This document shows, piece by piece, positions 13,093 to 13,214 of a DNA stretch of 13,214 nucleotides. How positions within the stretch are numbered: position 1 is the stretch's first letter; each line of letters starts with the position of its first letter. The notes below the pieces were generated by a model, which ran no database searches, was not told the origin of the DNA, and saw only the letters and a program-made list of their open reading frames with translations. Both the position numbers and the translations under genes were made by a program. Source of the stretch: DASYRM01 sp036004405 (GTDB taxonomy: Bacteria > Acidobacteriota > Vicinamibacteria > Vicinamibacterales > UBA2999); NCBI GenBank assembly GCA_036004405.1, contig DASYRM010000206.1, positions 1 to 13,214 of the forward strand, written 5' to 3'.

Positions 13093-13128
13093 AGCGGGGG
13101 CTCATCAGGGTGGGCTCCCGCTGCTTTA
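13093..13128 (+). terminator. Intrinsic-type terminator after the repeat-protein gene
   Basis: A 12-base stem (13093-13104 with 13111-13122) including two G-U pairs and a six-base loop is followed by GCTTTACT. The T-run is short, so it may be a weak or Rho-assisted terminator. It lies 50 nt after the TAA stop. Confidence 0.6.
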
Positions 13129-13153
13129 CTGTACGGGGGCCATCTAGTACCAT
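13125..13153 (+). promoter_or_regulatory. Promoter of tRNA-Glu
   Basis: TTTACT (13125-13130) and TACCAT (13148-13153) are separated by 17 nt and match the -35 and -10 consensus at four positions each. The predicted start near 13160 is about 15 nt before the mature 5' end of the tRNA. The -35 box overlaps the tail of the preceding terminator. Confidence 0.5.
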
Positions 13154-13174
13154 TCTGAGGTTCTTCCTCGACCT

Positions 13175-13214
13175 GCCGGTATCGTCTAGGGGTCAGGACA
13201 CGTGGTTCTCAGCC
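13175..13214 (+). tRNA. tRNA-Glu (anticodon CTC), 5' part
   Basis: The first 40 bases of a tRNA run off the right edge. The acceptor 5' strand GCCGGTA (13175-13181) is followed by TCGTCTAG, the tRNA-Glu signature at positions 8-15. The D-stem GTCT/GGAC (13184-13187 with 13196-13199), anticodon stem CGTGG (13201-13205) and a loop TTCTCAG (13206-13212) follow, with anticodon CTC at 13208-13210. The 3' anticodon strand begins CC, agreeing with the expected CCACG. The T-arm and 3' acceptor are outside the window. Confidence 0.9.

Noticed and set aside
13044..13174. Small gene between the repeat protein and the tRNA
   Set aside because: No frame with a ribosome site is seen; the stretch is explained by a terminator and a tRNA promoter.

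Overview
The window is GC-rich DNA from a Gram-negative soil-type bacterium. Two families point to Acidobacteriota, most likely a Vicinamibacteria-like lineage: a TIGR03435 'soil-associated' domain (start 'RFDVASIKAI'), and a secreted TPR-family N-terminus ('LQNLGAHTFPVST'). Signal peptides ending in Ala-x-Ala and an outer-membrane beta-barrel agree with a diderm. The species assignment is inference from family content, not from a marker gene.

Layout. Positions 1-183 (-) hold the start of a secreted TPR-type protein that runs off the window. It is divergent from 214-1674 (+), an unusual in-frame fusion of a polytopic membrane protein with a TIGR03435 domain. A tandem heptamer repeat abutting a perfect TATAAT precedes 1758-3119 (+), a LigM/GcvT-like tetrahydrofolate-dependent O-demethylase. 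Convergent to it are a dienelactone-hydrolase-family enzyme (3174-3863, -) and, upstream of that, a secreted M1 metallo-aminopeptidase (3977-6532, -). Divergent from the aminopeptidase, separated by only 29 bp, is a tight three-gene operon (6562-9987, +): an exported amicyanin-like cupredoxin, a periplasmic-sensor HAMP/HD-GYP c-di-GMP phosphodiesterase, and an outer-membrane barrel protein. Convergent to this operon is a minus-strand pair: a proline-racemase-fold protein that has lost both catalytic residues (11141-12154) and a HupE/UreJ-type membrane protein (10045-11127). Then come a secreted Gly/Arg/Asp/Tyr-rich protein built of two ~65-residue repeats (12429-13043, +), a terminator, and the 5' half of tRNA-Glu(CTC), cut by the window end.

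Two features run across the genes. First, there is a family of short hairpins with the same architecture (GTAG/GTGG edge, GC-rich stem, TTCA/TTTA-type loop) but different, fully compensated stems. Most sit at gene 3' ends, where the hairpin edge supplies or touches the TAG stop codon of three minus-strand genes; one copy is inserted in frame inside the aminopeptidase gene. Second, several genes have a TANNNT -10 box only 6-10 nt before the start codon, suggesting leaderless or nearly leaderless transcripts.

The best candidate for an undescribed system is the cupredoxin / HD-GYP / barrel operon. Its gene products would span outer membrane, periplasm and cytoplasm, and it could couple periplasmic copper or redox state to c-di-GMP breakdown. 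That coupling is a hypothesis from domain content and translational linkage only.
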